DNA from: Streptomyces sp. NBC_01244
Lineage (GTDB): Bacteria > Actinomycetota > Actinomycetes > Streptomycetales > Streptomycetaceae
Direction: 5' to 3'
NCBI RefSeq assembly: GCF_035987325.1
Contig: NZ_CP108488.1
Coordinates: 8,494,001 to 8,558,000 of the forward strand
Length of the DNA stretch: 64,000 nt
Position numbers and translations under genes: made by a program. The notes below the pieces were generated by a model. The model made no database searches and was not told the DNA's origin. It was given only the letters and a program-made list of their open reading frames with translations. Below are positions 1 to 8,000 of this stretch, piece by piece (positions within the stretch are counted from its first letter, which is position 1; each line of letters starts with the position of its first letter).

Positions 1-655
1 AGAAGCCCGCCACGGAGCCCCGTACCCGGTCCCCGGCGTGCGGCTCCACCTTCTTGATCATGTGCGGTACGCCCGACCGCAGGACGACCAGCCGGTTGGG
101 GTGCGGGGCGAGGTAGTGACCGACCCGCGAGGTGAGGTGGGCGTTCTGGTCGGCGGACCGCGACCCGGGTGTTCCGCTGGAGACGAGCAGTTCGGCGCCC
201 CAGGAGGCCTGCCACTCGGGGTGCACGTAGAGCACGAACGAGGCGGCCCGGTCGCCGGAGTCGTCGTGCCAGGCCAGTCCGGAGCCCTGCGGGTAGAGGA
301 AGGGGCGGCAGGTGAAGGCGTGCCAGTCCGTTCCGAACCGCCCGGTCCACGGCTCGATGCGGGGTGCCTCCTCGGCCAGTTGCTTCACCACGGCGTCGGT
401 CGCCCCGCCGGACGGGTGCGGAGCGTGGTCGGCGAAGAGTCCCGTGAAGTGGCCTTCCGGGTCGTTCAACGTGCCGGGCCCGCTGAGGGGACTGCCGTCC
501 AGCAGCCCGTAGACCTTGTTCCACGCCCCGTCCCGGCGTCCGTGGACGAAGTGGTAGTCCTCGGTGCGCAGTTGCTCCCACAGCGCGGCTGCGACCTCTG
601 GGGCGAGGAAGTCGTCGAAGACGGCGAAGTCATCCGTGCTCCAGGTCAGTTCCAT
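1..655 (-). CDS. 2-oxoglutarate/Fe(II) oxygenase (3' end beyond window)
   Basis: Read directly from the minus strand: 218 residues are visible and the frame runs off the window edge. It starts at ATG 655 behind GGAGG about 8 nt upstream. The double-stranded beta-helix iron site is visible: His130-x-Asp132 (in AWHDDSG), a distal His198 (GVPHMIKK) and an Arg near 210-212 (RVRGS) suited to binding 2-oxoglutarate. The fold resembles the prolyl-4-hydroxylase superfamily. It follows the B12 radical SAM gene by 82 nt in the same direction, so it is probably the last tailoring enzyme of the RiPP operon, hydroxylating or desaturating the peptide. The substrate is inferred from context only. Confidence 0.8.
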   Translation of the reverse strand, partial: MELTWSTDDFAVFDDFLAPEVAAALWEQLRTEDYHFVHGRRDGAWNKVYGLLDGSPLSGPGTLNDPEGHFTGLFADHAPHPSGGATDAVVKQLAEEAPRIEPWTGRFGTDWHAFTCRPFLYPQGSGLAWHDDSGDRAASFVLYVHPEWQASWGAELLVSSGTPGSRSADQNAHLTSRVGHYLAPHPNRLVVLRSGVPHMIKKVEPHAGDRVRGSVAGF

Positions 656-737
656 GGGTGTGTCCTCCGTGGACGGGGAAGGGGCGGTACGGGAGGGGAG
701 GGAAGGGGTGGGGAGGGGGCGGGCGGGGCGGGCGCGG

Positions 738-2411
738 TCAGGCTCCGGCGGTCTGGAGTCCCCCGGTGCCCACCGGGACGGGTGGCCGTGCGGCCGCCTC
801 CCGGAGCAGTCGCTGCGTCATGCCCGCCGCCCGCGCGTCGGCCGAGCCCAGCACCAGCCGCAGCATCTCGGCCGCGGGCCCCGAACGGCCGTGCGCGAGG
901 TGCACGGTGGCCACGTTGAGGGGGCGCAGCCAGTCAGGCTGCCGGGCCTCCTTCACCGGCCCCTCGTCGATGAAGGTCACTCCGGGGCAGTCGGACAGCC
1001 GGTCGGATAGGTGGGCCGCCAGCTCCCGGGGCGGCATCGGCTCGCAGTACACCAGCGGTGTCAGCAAGTCGGCCGCGGAGACGGTACGGGGACCGGCGCC
1101 ACCGGTCGGGGAGAGCGGCCCGTTCGCCCGGTACAGGTGCCGTGGGTCGAGAGGGGTGCGGGCCAGCGGGGTGTGCGGGTAGACCCGGAGCCCGCAGGAA
1201 TAGCCCACCGACACGCCCCGGTCGGCCAGTCGGCGGATGTGGCGGATCGCGTTGTCCAGGGTGGCGGCCGTCTCGCCGGGCTGGCCCAACAGCACCCCGA
1301 TCTGAACGTCCATCCACTCCGGCCGACGCCGCAGCAACAGACCGAAGGTGTCCTCGACGTCGGACATCCGGTAGTTCTTGTGGTGCCCGCGCAGCATCCG
1401 GTCGTCGAAGGCGTCCACCGAGAAACTCGGACGCACGCAGCGGGACCGGATCAAGGCGTCCATCAGCCGCTCGGAGAACGGCCTCACGTTGAAGTAGCCG
1501 TGCCAGCTGATCACTTCGCCGTGGCGGCTTCCGGCCAGGGCCTCGCACACCTCGGTCAGCGCCCCCTCGTAGGGGAGGTTGACCTCGGGGGCGGCCAGAT
1601 GGAAGTGGGTCAATCCGTACTGCTCGACGTAGTGTTCCGCCTCGGCGGCGACGGCGTGGGCGGGGCGTGCGTCCACCCTGCCGACGTTCAGCGGATCGAC
1701 GCAGTACGAGCAGCGCAGCGGGCAGCCCGCGTGGCTGCGCAGCGCGGTGGGGATGCCCCGGGCCTTGGCGAAGAGCACGTACTCCGGTGCGATCCGCGGC
1801 AGCGCGGTGGTGGGCCGGGACACCACGTCGGGCCGCGGCCGCAGGCCGGGCCCCAGGGCTCCGTCGGCGGCGCGCACCAGCCCGCCGGGGAGCGTGGACA
1901 GCGTCTCGGCGACCACCTGCCGCACGCCCCGTGTACCGCCGTCGGCGACCACGCGCGCCAGCAGGGCGGTGAACGCGGTCTCACCGGGACCGGTGAGGCC
2001 GAAGTCCAGTCCGAGCCGGTCCATCACCTCCACCGGGCAGGAGGTGAAGGCCGCGCCGCCCGCCACCACCGGCAGGCCGGGGTCCCAGGCGCGCAGCGTG
2101 GCGGTCAGCTCGGAGATGGGCGCCAGATAGTCCACCACGTCGATCCAGCGCCCGTCCGCGCCGGCCGCCGTGTCGCAGGCGACCACGGCGTTGTCGATGT
2201 TGCGGATAGACAGTGCGACGAGGTCGGGCCGGGCCCGGTCGAGGACCTCGGTCAACAGGCCGGTGTGGTCGAGCGATTCGAGGAACGGGTTGCACACGGA
2301 CACCTCGACCGGCAGTCCGCTTTCGGTGATCGCGGCCCGCAGGATCTCCAGTCCGTACGGGCCGACCGGCAGGACCTGGTGGGGGTTTGCGTAGAGCAGG
2401 AGGACGCGCAC
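738..2411 (-). CDS. B12-binding-domain radical SAM enzyme
   Basis: 557 residues, GTG start with only a weak upstream purine tract. The N-terminal ~200 residues form a Rossmann-like B12-binding-type domain. The radical SAM motif is CPLRCSYC (Cys230, Cys234, Cys237). The layout matches cobalamin-dependent class B radical SAM enzymes, which often methylate unreactive carbons or rearrange Trp, but I cannot see a classic DxHxxG cobalamin motif, so cobalamin may bind base-off without a His ligand. It lies 64 nt downstream of the cyclase/ATPase regulator and upstream of the 2OG oxygenase. A role as C-methylase or other carbon-centred modifier of the precursor is inferred from the neighbourhood. Confidence 0.85.
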   Translation of the reverse strand: MRVLLLYANPHQVLPVGPYGLEILRAAITESGLPVEVSVCNPFLESLDHTGLLTEVLDRARPDLVALSIRNIDNAVVACDTAAGADGRWIDVVDYLAPISELTATLRAWDPGLPVVAGGAAFTSCPVEVMDRLGLDFGLTGPGETAFTALLARVVADGGTRGVRQVVAETLSTLPGGLVRAADGALGPGLRPRPDVVSRPTTALPRIAPEYVLFAKARGIPTALRSHAGCPLRCSYCVDPLNVGRVDARPAHAVAAEAEHYVEQYGLTHFHLAAPEVNLPYEGALTEVCEALAGSRHGEVISWHGYFNVRPFSERLMDALIRSRCVRPSFSVDAFDDRMLRGHHKNYRMSDVEDTFGLLLRRRPEWMDVQIGVLLGQPGETAATLDNAIRHIRRLADRGVSVGYSCGLRVYPHTPLARTPLDPRHLYRANGPLSPTGGAGPRTVSAADLLTPLVYCEPMPPRELAAHLSDRLSDCPGVTFIDEGPVKEARQPDWLRPLNVATVHLAHGRSGPAAEMLRLVLGSADARAAGMTQRLLREAAARPPVPVGTGGLQTAGA

Positions 2412-2475
2412 GGGCGGCTGCTTTCTCGGAGTTCCCCCGGAGGGGACGGGTCGTGCGGTGGGGCGGTGCGTACGG

Positions 2476-5400
2476 CTATGCCTGCGGGGCGCGCACGCCC
2501 AGGTCCTGTTTGGCTTCGATGGCCCGCTGGAGCGCGGTCAGCGCACGCCCGGCCACCGGGAGGCCGGTACGGCCGGCGAGGACGGCACTGAAGAGCAGCG
2601 GTGTGATCACCGCGCCGCTGCCGCGCACCTTGCCCAGATGGCGGACCACGGCGTCCAGGTGCGTCGCGGCCGGATCCGGGTCGCCGGCCCGCAACGCCCG
2701 TACGGCGCGGGCCTGCAGGGCGACGGTGTACTCCGCCCAGGCCTCGGGGGGCGGAACGGCCACCTCGTCGAGCCCGGGCCCGCCCCGCGCGCCGCCGGAC
2801 CGTCCCTCACCGGACGCCTCCCGGGCCAGTTCGGCCTGGAGGCGGGACAGCGAGGCCTGGCGGACCATGCCGAGTGCGGCGCAGCGATCGCCCTGGGCGG
2901 TCCACCAGTCGGCCGCGGTGCCCCAGTCGCCGGACCGGGCCGCCAGGACGGCACGCCAGCCCGCGATGGTCGCGGCCCCGGTGCCCTGGCCCAGATCGCG
3001 CAGCACCTCCTCGGCCTCGTCCATCGTGGAGTCGGCCGCCGCCCGGTCGCCGGACATGTGGCGCACCAGCGCCAGCGCGACACCGGTGGCCGAGCTCAGC
3101 AGCCGGGAACCGGCGACCTCCTGATGCAGCCGCTCGCAGTCGGCGAGTGCGGCGGGGACCGGGGTGTCGCCGTTGACCAGGGCCATCGCCAGGTTGGCGT
3201 AGACCTCGGTCAGGCCCAGGCAGGTCCCGGCGCCGTCGGCCGACCGCAGCGCGGAGCGCAGCGCCCGCTCGGCGGCGGGGTGGTCGCCTGCCCGCAGGGA
3301 CTGGAGCCCGGCGTACAGATGGGCCCCGACCCGGGCCTCGGGCTCCGGGGAGGCGACCGCGGCGAGGTAGTGCGGATCGTCCGGTACGGCGGGCGCGTCG
3401 CCGGTCAGATAGGTGCGGGAGTACAGCGAGTTGAGCCGGGCGTGGATCCGGGCGGCCGGGGCGGCCCGGCCCTGGGCCGACAGCACGCGCTCGACGCGTT
3501 CGAGGGCGGCCTGCGGCATTCCCTGGGTGCCGAGGGCGTACGCCTCCAGGACATCCAGGTCGTGGCCCTGTGCGCGGTCCGCCTCCGCCAGTGCGCGGGC
3601 GCGTCCGGTGAGCGTCAGCACCAGTTCGGGTCGCCCACGGGAGAGGGCGAAGCGGGCGGCGACGCCGAAGGCGGTCACGGCGGACTCGGCGGCCCGGGCC
3701 GTCCGGTCGGAGCCGGGCTCCACCCCGCGCAAGGCGGTGTGCGTCGCCTCCCAGTGCCGGGCCAGCAACTCGGCGACGGCGGGGCGCCGTTCGGCCACCG
3801 GTTCCAGGGACCGTGCGAGCCTGGCGTGCACGTCGGCGGTCTCGGAGAGCGTCAGCCGCCGCAGTGCTACCTCGGCCACGACCGGAAAGGCCGGGGCCAG
3901 GCGGCCCTTGTGGGCGTCGGCGGACTCCACCAGCCCGGCTTCGAGGAGGCGGGCCGCGGCCGCGGCGACCCTGTCGGGGTCCATCAGGGCGCCCAGGTCT
4001 TCCAGGGACAGGTCCCGGCCGGCGGCGGCGAGCAGCACCAGGAGTTCCCGTGAGTCGGTGTCCAGCTCGTCCAGCAGGGCACCGAGCGCGGCGTGCGCGC
4101 TGGGTGGCGCCCAGTCGTCGCCGGGCTGGGCGAAGCGGCTCAGGACGACCATCTGTTCGATGTACCGGGGGATGCCGCCGGCCCGGGAGGCGATCTCCTC
4201 CGCGGCGGAGCCGGGGGTGAGTGCGGCGGCGGGGGCCGGGTCGTGTCCAGGGGCCCCGGTGCCGGTGGACCGGGGGCGGTCGGCGGCGGCCGGGTCGTGC
4301 TGCGCGGTGAGCAGCCGGTGGGCGAGGCGCCGCGCGTCGGGCCGTCCGAGGGGCGGCACGGTGAGCCGGTGGGCCTCCCGGCCGGCGAGAGCCTCGGGGG
4401 CCGAGACTCCGACCAGCAGCACCACGACGGGCCGCCCCGGCGCGGCGGTCAGTTCGTCGAGCAGATCGGCCAGTGCCCCGGGGGTCCACTCGCTGTGCTC
4501 GACCACCAGAAGCAGGGGCCGCGCGCCCCGCAGGCGGTCCAATGCCGCGGTGAGCGCACGGCCCAGCTCGCCGCGGTCCTGGGCCAGGGCCTGCTCGGCG
4601 CGCGTGGAGGCGCCGGTCAACTGCACCGTCACGTCCACCCTGTCGTGGCCCTGACGTGCGGCGTTCTCGATCTCCTCCAGGAACAGACAGCAGGCCAGCA
4701 GGCCGAGTCCGGTCCCGGCGGGCGGGCAGCGCAGGACGGCTGTGGCCAGGCCGGTGCAGCGGTCGAGGGCCTCGGTGACCAGCCGGGACTTGCCCACCCC
4801 GGAGGGGCCCCCGACCAGGATCAGGGTCGGACCGGTGGCAGTGGCGGCCGCGCCGATACGGGCGGCCAGCTCGCCGACCAGGTCGGTCCGTCCGACGGTG
4901 CCCGTGCCGGGGGCCTGGGTGTCGGCCGGACCGACGATCCAGGCCGGGACGGACCGGGCGAAGCCCTTGGCCGCGACCGGTTCGATCGCCCGCAGCGGGA
5001 AGTGGTCCTGCAGTTGGAGCCGGGTGGCCAGGTCCACGATCACCCCGTCGTCGGGGGCGTGCTGCTGGAGCCGGGCGGCCCGGTTGAGCACCGAGCCGAT
5101 GACGAAGCTCGACGTCCGGCCGCTGACCGCGACATGGCCGGAAGCGACCGCGGACCGCACCGGGAAGTCGCCCAGCAGCAGCTCGCCCAGGCCCCGTGCG
5201 TACTCGCCGGTGCGGTGCCCGATCGCGGTGGCGGCGGAGACGGCGGAGGCGGCGGCCGACTCGCCGTGCCCCTCGACGCCGAACACGGCGACGACCGCGT
5301 CGCCGATGAACTTCTCCACCTTGCCGCCGTAACCCTCCACCAGCGAGCCGACCAGGGAGAAGTAGCCGTCCAGGACGGCCGCCCACCGGTCGGGTTCGAG

Positions 5401-5595
5401 GGAGGTGGCCAGCCCGGTGGAGCCGACCACGTCGCAGAAGACGACGGAGACGAAGCGCAGACCGCTGGCGGGAGTGGCGGGTAGGCCGATCTCCATCCCG
5501 CAGGCCATGCAGAAGCGGGCCGCCGACGGGTTGTCCACACCACAGCCGGCGCACTGGCTCGCGGTGGATACGATGGGACCGGTGGGCTTGCTCAT
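2476..5595 (-). CDS. Zinc-ribbon / class III nucleotide cyclase / AAA ATPase / TPR regulator
   Basis: 1039 residues, ATG start with GGAGGACAGT upstream. Order of parts: a zinc ribbon (Cys15, Cys18, Cys29, Cys32); a class III adenylate/guanylate cyclase catalytic domain (~45-230) with metal-binding Asp55 (VVFCDVVGST) and Asp99 (FIGDAVV); an AAA-type ATPase with Walker A GGPSGVGKS near residue 260; and a long TPR-like helical C terminus rich in Ala/Leu. The architecture is a known large signalling-ATPase family in actinomycetes. It sits inside the RiPP operon just beyond the post-precursor hairpin, so it may tune cluster expression, possibly through cyclic nucleotide. No DNA-binding domain is obvious, so output is uncertain. 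Confidence 0.85.
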   Translation of the reverse strand: MSKPTGPIVSTASQCAGCGVDNPSAARFCMACGMEIGLPATPASGLRFVSVVFCDVVGSTGLATSLEPDRWAAVLDGYFSLVGSLVEGYGGKVEKFIGDAVVAVFGVEGHGESAAASAVSAATAIGHRTGEYARGLGELLLGDFPVRSAVASGHVAVSGRTSSFVIGSVLNRAARLQQHAPDDGVIVDLATRLQLQDHFPLRAIEPVAAKGFARSVPAWIVGPADTQAPGTGTVGRTDLVGELAARIGAAATATGPTLILVGGPSGVGKSRLVTEALDRCTGLATAVLRCPPAGTGLGLLACCLFLEEIENAARQGHDRVDVTVQLTGASTRAEQALAQDRGELGRALTAALDRLRGARPLLLVVEHSEWTPGALADLLDELTAAPGRPVVVLLVGVSAPEALAGREAHRLTVPPLGRPDARRLAHRLLTAQHDPAAADRPRSTGTGAPGHDPAPAAALTPGSAAEEIASRAGGIPRYIEQMVVLSRFAQPGDDWAPPSAHAALGALLDELDTDSRELLVLLAAAGRDLSLEDLGALMDPDRVAAAAARLLEAGLVESADAHKGRLAPAFPVVAEVALRRLTLSETADVHARLARSLEPVAERRPAVAELLARHWEATHTALRGVEPGSDRTARAAESAVTAFGVAARFALSRGRPELVLTLTGRARALAEADRAQGHDLDVLEAYALGTQGMPQAALERVERVLSAQGRAAPAARIHARLNSLYSRTYLTGDAPAVPDDPHYLAAVASPEPEARVGAHLYAGLQSLRAGDHPAAERALRSALRSADGAGTCLGLTEVYANLAMALVNGDTPVPAALADCERLHQEVAGSRLLSSATGVALALVRHMSGDRAAADSTMDEAEEVLRDLGQGTGAATIAGWRAVLAARSGDWGTAADWWTAQGDRCAALGMVRQASLSRLQAELAREASGEGRSGGARGGPGLDEVAVPPPEAWAEYTVALQARAVRALRAGDPDPAATHLDAVVRHLGKVRGSGAVITPLLFSAVLAGRTGLPVAGRALTALQRAIEAKQDLGVRAPQA

Positions 5596-5622
5596 ACTGT
5601 CCTCCCCGTTCGCTGAGCGACC

Positions 5623-5665
5623 ACCGGGTGGTTCACGACGTTTGCCCCGTCGTGAACCACCCGGT
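5623..5665 (-). terminator. Perfect 18-bp hairpin after the precursor gene
   Basis: Arms at 5623-5640 and 5648-5665 are perfectly complementary across 18 bp, with a 7-nt loop (5641-5647). The left arm begins ACCGGGTGGTTC. The hairpin starts 58 nt past the precursor stop and ends about 28 nt before the cyclase start. No U-tract follows, as is usual in Streptomyces. It could be a partial terminator or a 3' RNA stabiliser that makes precursor mRNA more abundant than downstream message, a common RiPP arrangement. Confidence 0.8.
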
Positions 5666-5722
5666 CTGTGCTACGGCCCAGACGTCACCGGTCCGGGGCC
5701 GATCCCCTGACGAGGGTCGGCA

Positions 5723-5920
5723 CTACCAGAGGTAGCCGCCGCTGGGGTCGGAGACCGAGTGCCCCTCGACGTCCGAACCCGCGGCCTCGACCCGGGACTT
5801 GACGCTCAGCAGGACGTCGATCTCGTCCTCGGTGAGGGACTTGAGCACCGCCTGCTGGGCGTCGTTGGCGTCGGTCATGGAGAAACCGGCTTCGGCCAGC
5901 TTGTCGATCTTGTCTGCCAT
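5723..5920 (-). CDS. RiPP precursor peptide candidate (Cys-free, C-terminal YLW)
   Basis: 65 residues, ATG at 5920 preceded by GAGGAG with 6-nt spacing. Residues 1-45 look like an acidic helical leader (MADKIDKLAEAGFSMTDAND..., then LTEDEIDVLLSVKSR). The last ~17 residues (GHSVSDPSGGYLW) are Gly/Ser-rich and end in Tyr63-Leu64-Trp65, a plausible core. There are no cysteines. From memory and unverified, the leader resembles the small proteins NCBI calls 'aroma-sacti cluster' proteins. Enzymes for peptide modification surround it and a strong hairpin follows it. The frame is continuous with the upstream MFS gene, so it could also be made as the transporter's C terminus; the strong internal start argues for a free peptide. 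Confidence 0.75.
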   Translation of the reverse strand: MADKIDKLAEAGFSMTDANDAQQAVLKSLTEDEIDVLLSVKSRVEAAGSDVEGHSVSDPSGGYLW

Positions 5921-7303
5921 GGTGATCTCCTCGGTTGACGAGCCCGCGCGTTTCACGGACGGGGCTCTGGTTTCCCGGTGCGGTGCACCGGAGTTCAGGG
6001 GGGCCGGGCGGGGCGTCGGCTCCGCGGCCCGGCCGGCACCGTCGTCCGCGCCGGACTTCGGAGCGCCGGACTTCGGAGCGGTGGGCGGCTGAGCGGTGGG
6101 CGGTACGCGGCCGAGCCGGACGGCGACCACGGCGGCGGTGAGCAGAAGGGCGGCACCCGCCAGCAGTAGCAGGCTTCCGAGCCCGATCCACACGACCAGG
6201 GCCGCCGCCAGCACGGGGGCCAGTACGTTCAGTACGGCCGGCACGGAATTCATGAGCGCCCAGACCCTGCCGGTCAGTTCGACCGGCGTCTCGGAATGTA
6301 CGACGCTGGGAAAAGTGACGAGGATTCCGGCGCTTGCTATTCCCAGAAGGAAAATAACACACAGCCATATGGTGGAGTCAATGCGTATTTCATGGAAAAT
6401 GGCGAATCCGATGAAGGTGACGATGCAGCCGATCACCAGGACCGACCCCGCCATGGTGAGGAAAGGCCGAAGGCGTGCCGCGAAACGGCCCATGAGCAGC
6501 GAACCGGCGACCCCGCCCAATCCGACGGCGGACACCATGTAGCCGATGTAGGACGTGCCCATTCCCAGAGCCGGCACGATCAGAGCGGCCATGGAGTCAT
6601 AAAGGAAGACGACGAACATCAGGCTGCACATGACGAACAGGAGGGAACGCAGCAGACGTGATCCGAAAACGTGCTGGAATCCTTCCCCCAGTTCTTTGAA
6701 ATAGTGCAGATCTTTACTCCGGGAAGGTGACGACGTGGTGCGCAGGGCGCGGGCGGTGATCACCCCGACGAGAAACGTGCACGCGTTGGCCGCGAACACC
6801 GCCCGGGGCGACATGAGGGCGACCAGCAGGCCACCGAGCGCGGGCCCGAGGATCTTGACCGATTGCATCGCCGTCTGGAGCAGCACGGTGGCGGCCTGGA
6901 CACCCTCGGGCGGTACCGAGACCCGCAACTGGATCTGGCCCGCGAGCCCGCCGACCGAGCCCAGCGCCGAACGGACCAGCACCAGCCCGGCCGCCCAGTA
7001 CACCCCGGGGGCGACCACCAGGCCCAGGGTGAGCCCTGCCTGTACGAGGTCGGTGAGGATCAGCACCCGCCGCGACGGCCGACGGTCCACCAGCACCGCC
7101 AGGAACGGAGTCGCCAGCAGCGGCAGCATGCTCGCGGCCACCACCAGCGCCAGATCGCCCGCGCCGCCGTGCCAGACCGTGGTGACCAGCACCAGCAGCG
7201 CCACCTGGTCCAGCCAGTCGCCCAGACCGGAGACCACCGTGCTGGTGTACAGCAGCCGGAAGTCGCGGCCCGCCAGCGGGCCCGGAACCCGCGCGCGACT
7301 CAT
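5723..7303 (-). CDS. MFS exporter whose frame runs into the precursor
   Basis: ATG at 7303 overlaps the upstream oxidase stop as ATGA, implying coupling. Residues 1 to ~395 are a 12-helix major facilitator protein (GDWLDQVALLVLV, then a VDRRPSRRVLI cytoplasmic loop) of the type used to export peptides or antibiotics. Residues ~400-461 are a Pro/Ala/Gly linker, and residues 462-526 are exactly the precursor peptide. I checked the junction codons (R-A-G-S-S-T-E-E-I-T-M) and found no stop. Either a fused product is made as well as the free peptide, or the transporter stop was lost. Export of the mature peptide is the expected role. Confidence 0.8.
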   Translation of the reverse strand: MSRARVPGPLAGRDFRLLYTSTVVSGLGDWLDQVALLVLVTTVWHGGAGDLALVVAASMLPLLATPFLAVLVDRRPSRRVLILTDLVQAGLTLGLVVAPGVYWAAGLVLVRSALGSVGGLAGQIQLRVSVPPEGVQAATVLLQTAMQSVKILGPALGGLLVALMSPRAVFAANACTFLVGVITARALRTTSSPSRSKDLHYFKELGEGFQHVFGSRLLRSLLFVMCSLMFVVFLYDSMAALIVPALGMGTSYIGYMVSAVGLGGVAGSLLMGRFAARLRPFLTMAGSVLVIGCIVTFIGFAIFHEIRIDSTIWLCVIFLLGIASAGILVTFPSVVHSETPVELTGRVWALMNSVPAVLNVLAPVLAAALVVWIGLGSLLLLAGAALLLTAAVVAVRLGRVPPTAQPPTAPKSGAPKSGADDGAGRAAEPTPRPAPLNSGAPHRETRAPSVKRAGSSTEEITMADKIDKLAEAGFSMTDANDAQQAVLKSLTEDEIDVLLSVKSRVEAAGSDVEGHSVSDPSGGYLW

Positions 7304-7998
7304 CCGGCCAGGGCCACCGGGGAGCGCCGGTGGACCCGGCCGAGCACGTCCTCCATCACCTCGATCAGCCCCCTCATGGAGTGCAGCGCGCTCACACCGA
7401 GAAGTTCCTCCTGCGCCGGGTCGAGCGGCAGCCGGTCGATCAGCCGGTGCACGTCGTCGCGGTGCTGCACGTCCAGCTGGGCGTGCCGGGCGATGGTGCG
7501 GAACGCCGCCTCCGGCAGCCCGGTCCGGGCCGCCAGGTCACCGGCCAGCCCGGGACCGGGCGGGTTGCCCTCCAGCACCGCGATGTGCCCCACGAGCGCC
7601 ACCGGATGCGCATGGCGCAGCCAGTAGTACTGCGAGCCGACCAGCGAGGCGATGGCCGCCCCCGGCAGCGCCGTGCGCAGCGTCTCGGGATCACCCCCGG
7701 CCACCACGTAGTCGTCGGCCACCCACTGGTCGTGCCCGTACTCCTCACGGATGTGCTTGGCCAGGTAGCGGCCCACCAGATCGGCCACCGGGTCGTCCTG
7801 ACGGACAGTGCACTGTTCGACGGCCGCCAGCATCAGCGGCACCGTGGCCCGGATCGTCCCGTGCAGCGTCTTGAGCCACTCCAGATACACCTGGTCGCTC
7901 CGCGGATGGGTCCACATCTGCCGGGACGCGGCGTCCACCGCCGGCATCAGCAGCCCGATCTTGTGGCGCAGGGCTTGCGACCTCGTCTGCTCCTCCAC
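7300..7998 (-). CDS. Heme-oxygenase-like diiron oxidase (HDO)
   Basis: About 232 residues from GTG 7998, which lies 2 nt past the upstream radical SAM stop; TTG 8004 is an alternative. All-helical, TenA/PqqC-like size. A full set of candidate iron ligands is visible: Glu61; Glu86-x2-His89 (EEYGHDQW); Glu143 (VLEGN); and His172-x3-Asp176-x2-His179 (RHAQLDVQHRDD). This spacing matches HDO enzymes such as UndA and the central SznF domain, which use O2 to cleave C-C bonds or oxidise nitrogen. It does not look like a pure scaffold. Its place between radical SAM genes and the exporter implies peptide tailoring; the reaction cannot be told from sequence. Confidence 0.75.
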   Translation of the reverse strand: MEEQTRSQALRHKIGLLMPAVDAASRQMWTHPRSDQVYLEWLKTLHGTIRATVPLMLAAVEQCTVRQDDPVADLVGRYLAKHIREEYGHDQWVADDYVVAGGDPETLRTALPGAAIASLVGSQYYWLRHAHPVALVGHIAVLEGNPPGPGLAGDLAARTGLPEAAFRTIARHAQLDVQHRDDVHRLIDRLPLDPAQEELLGVSALHSMRGLIEVMEDVLGRVHRRSPVALAG

Positions 7999-8000
7999 CG

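Noticed and set aside
2458..4053. Long plus-strand frame of 531 codons opposite the cyclase/ATPase gene
   Set aside because: It is Gly/Arg/Gln-rich without a recognisable domain and is a shadow of the real minus-strand gene at high GC. Many similar shadows occur throughout and were left out.
5723..5920. Precursor as a sactipeptide with thioether links
   Set aside because: The peptide contains no cysteine, so sulfur-to-alpha-carbon links cannot form on it.
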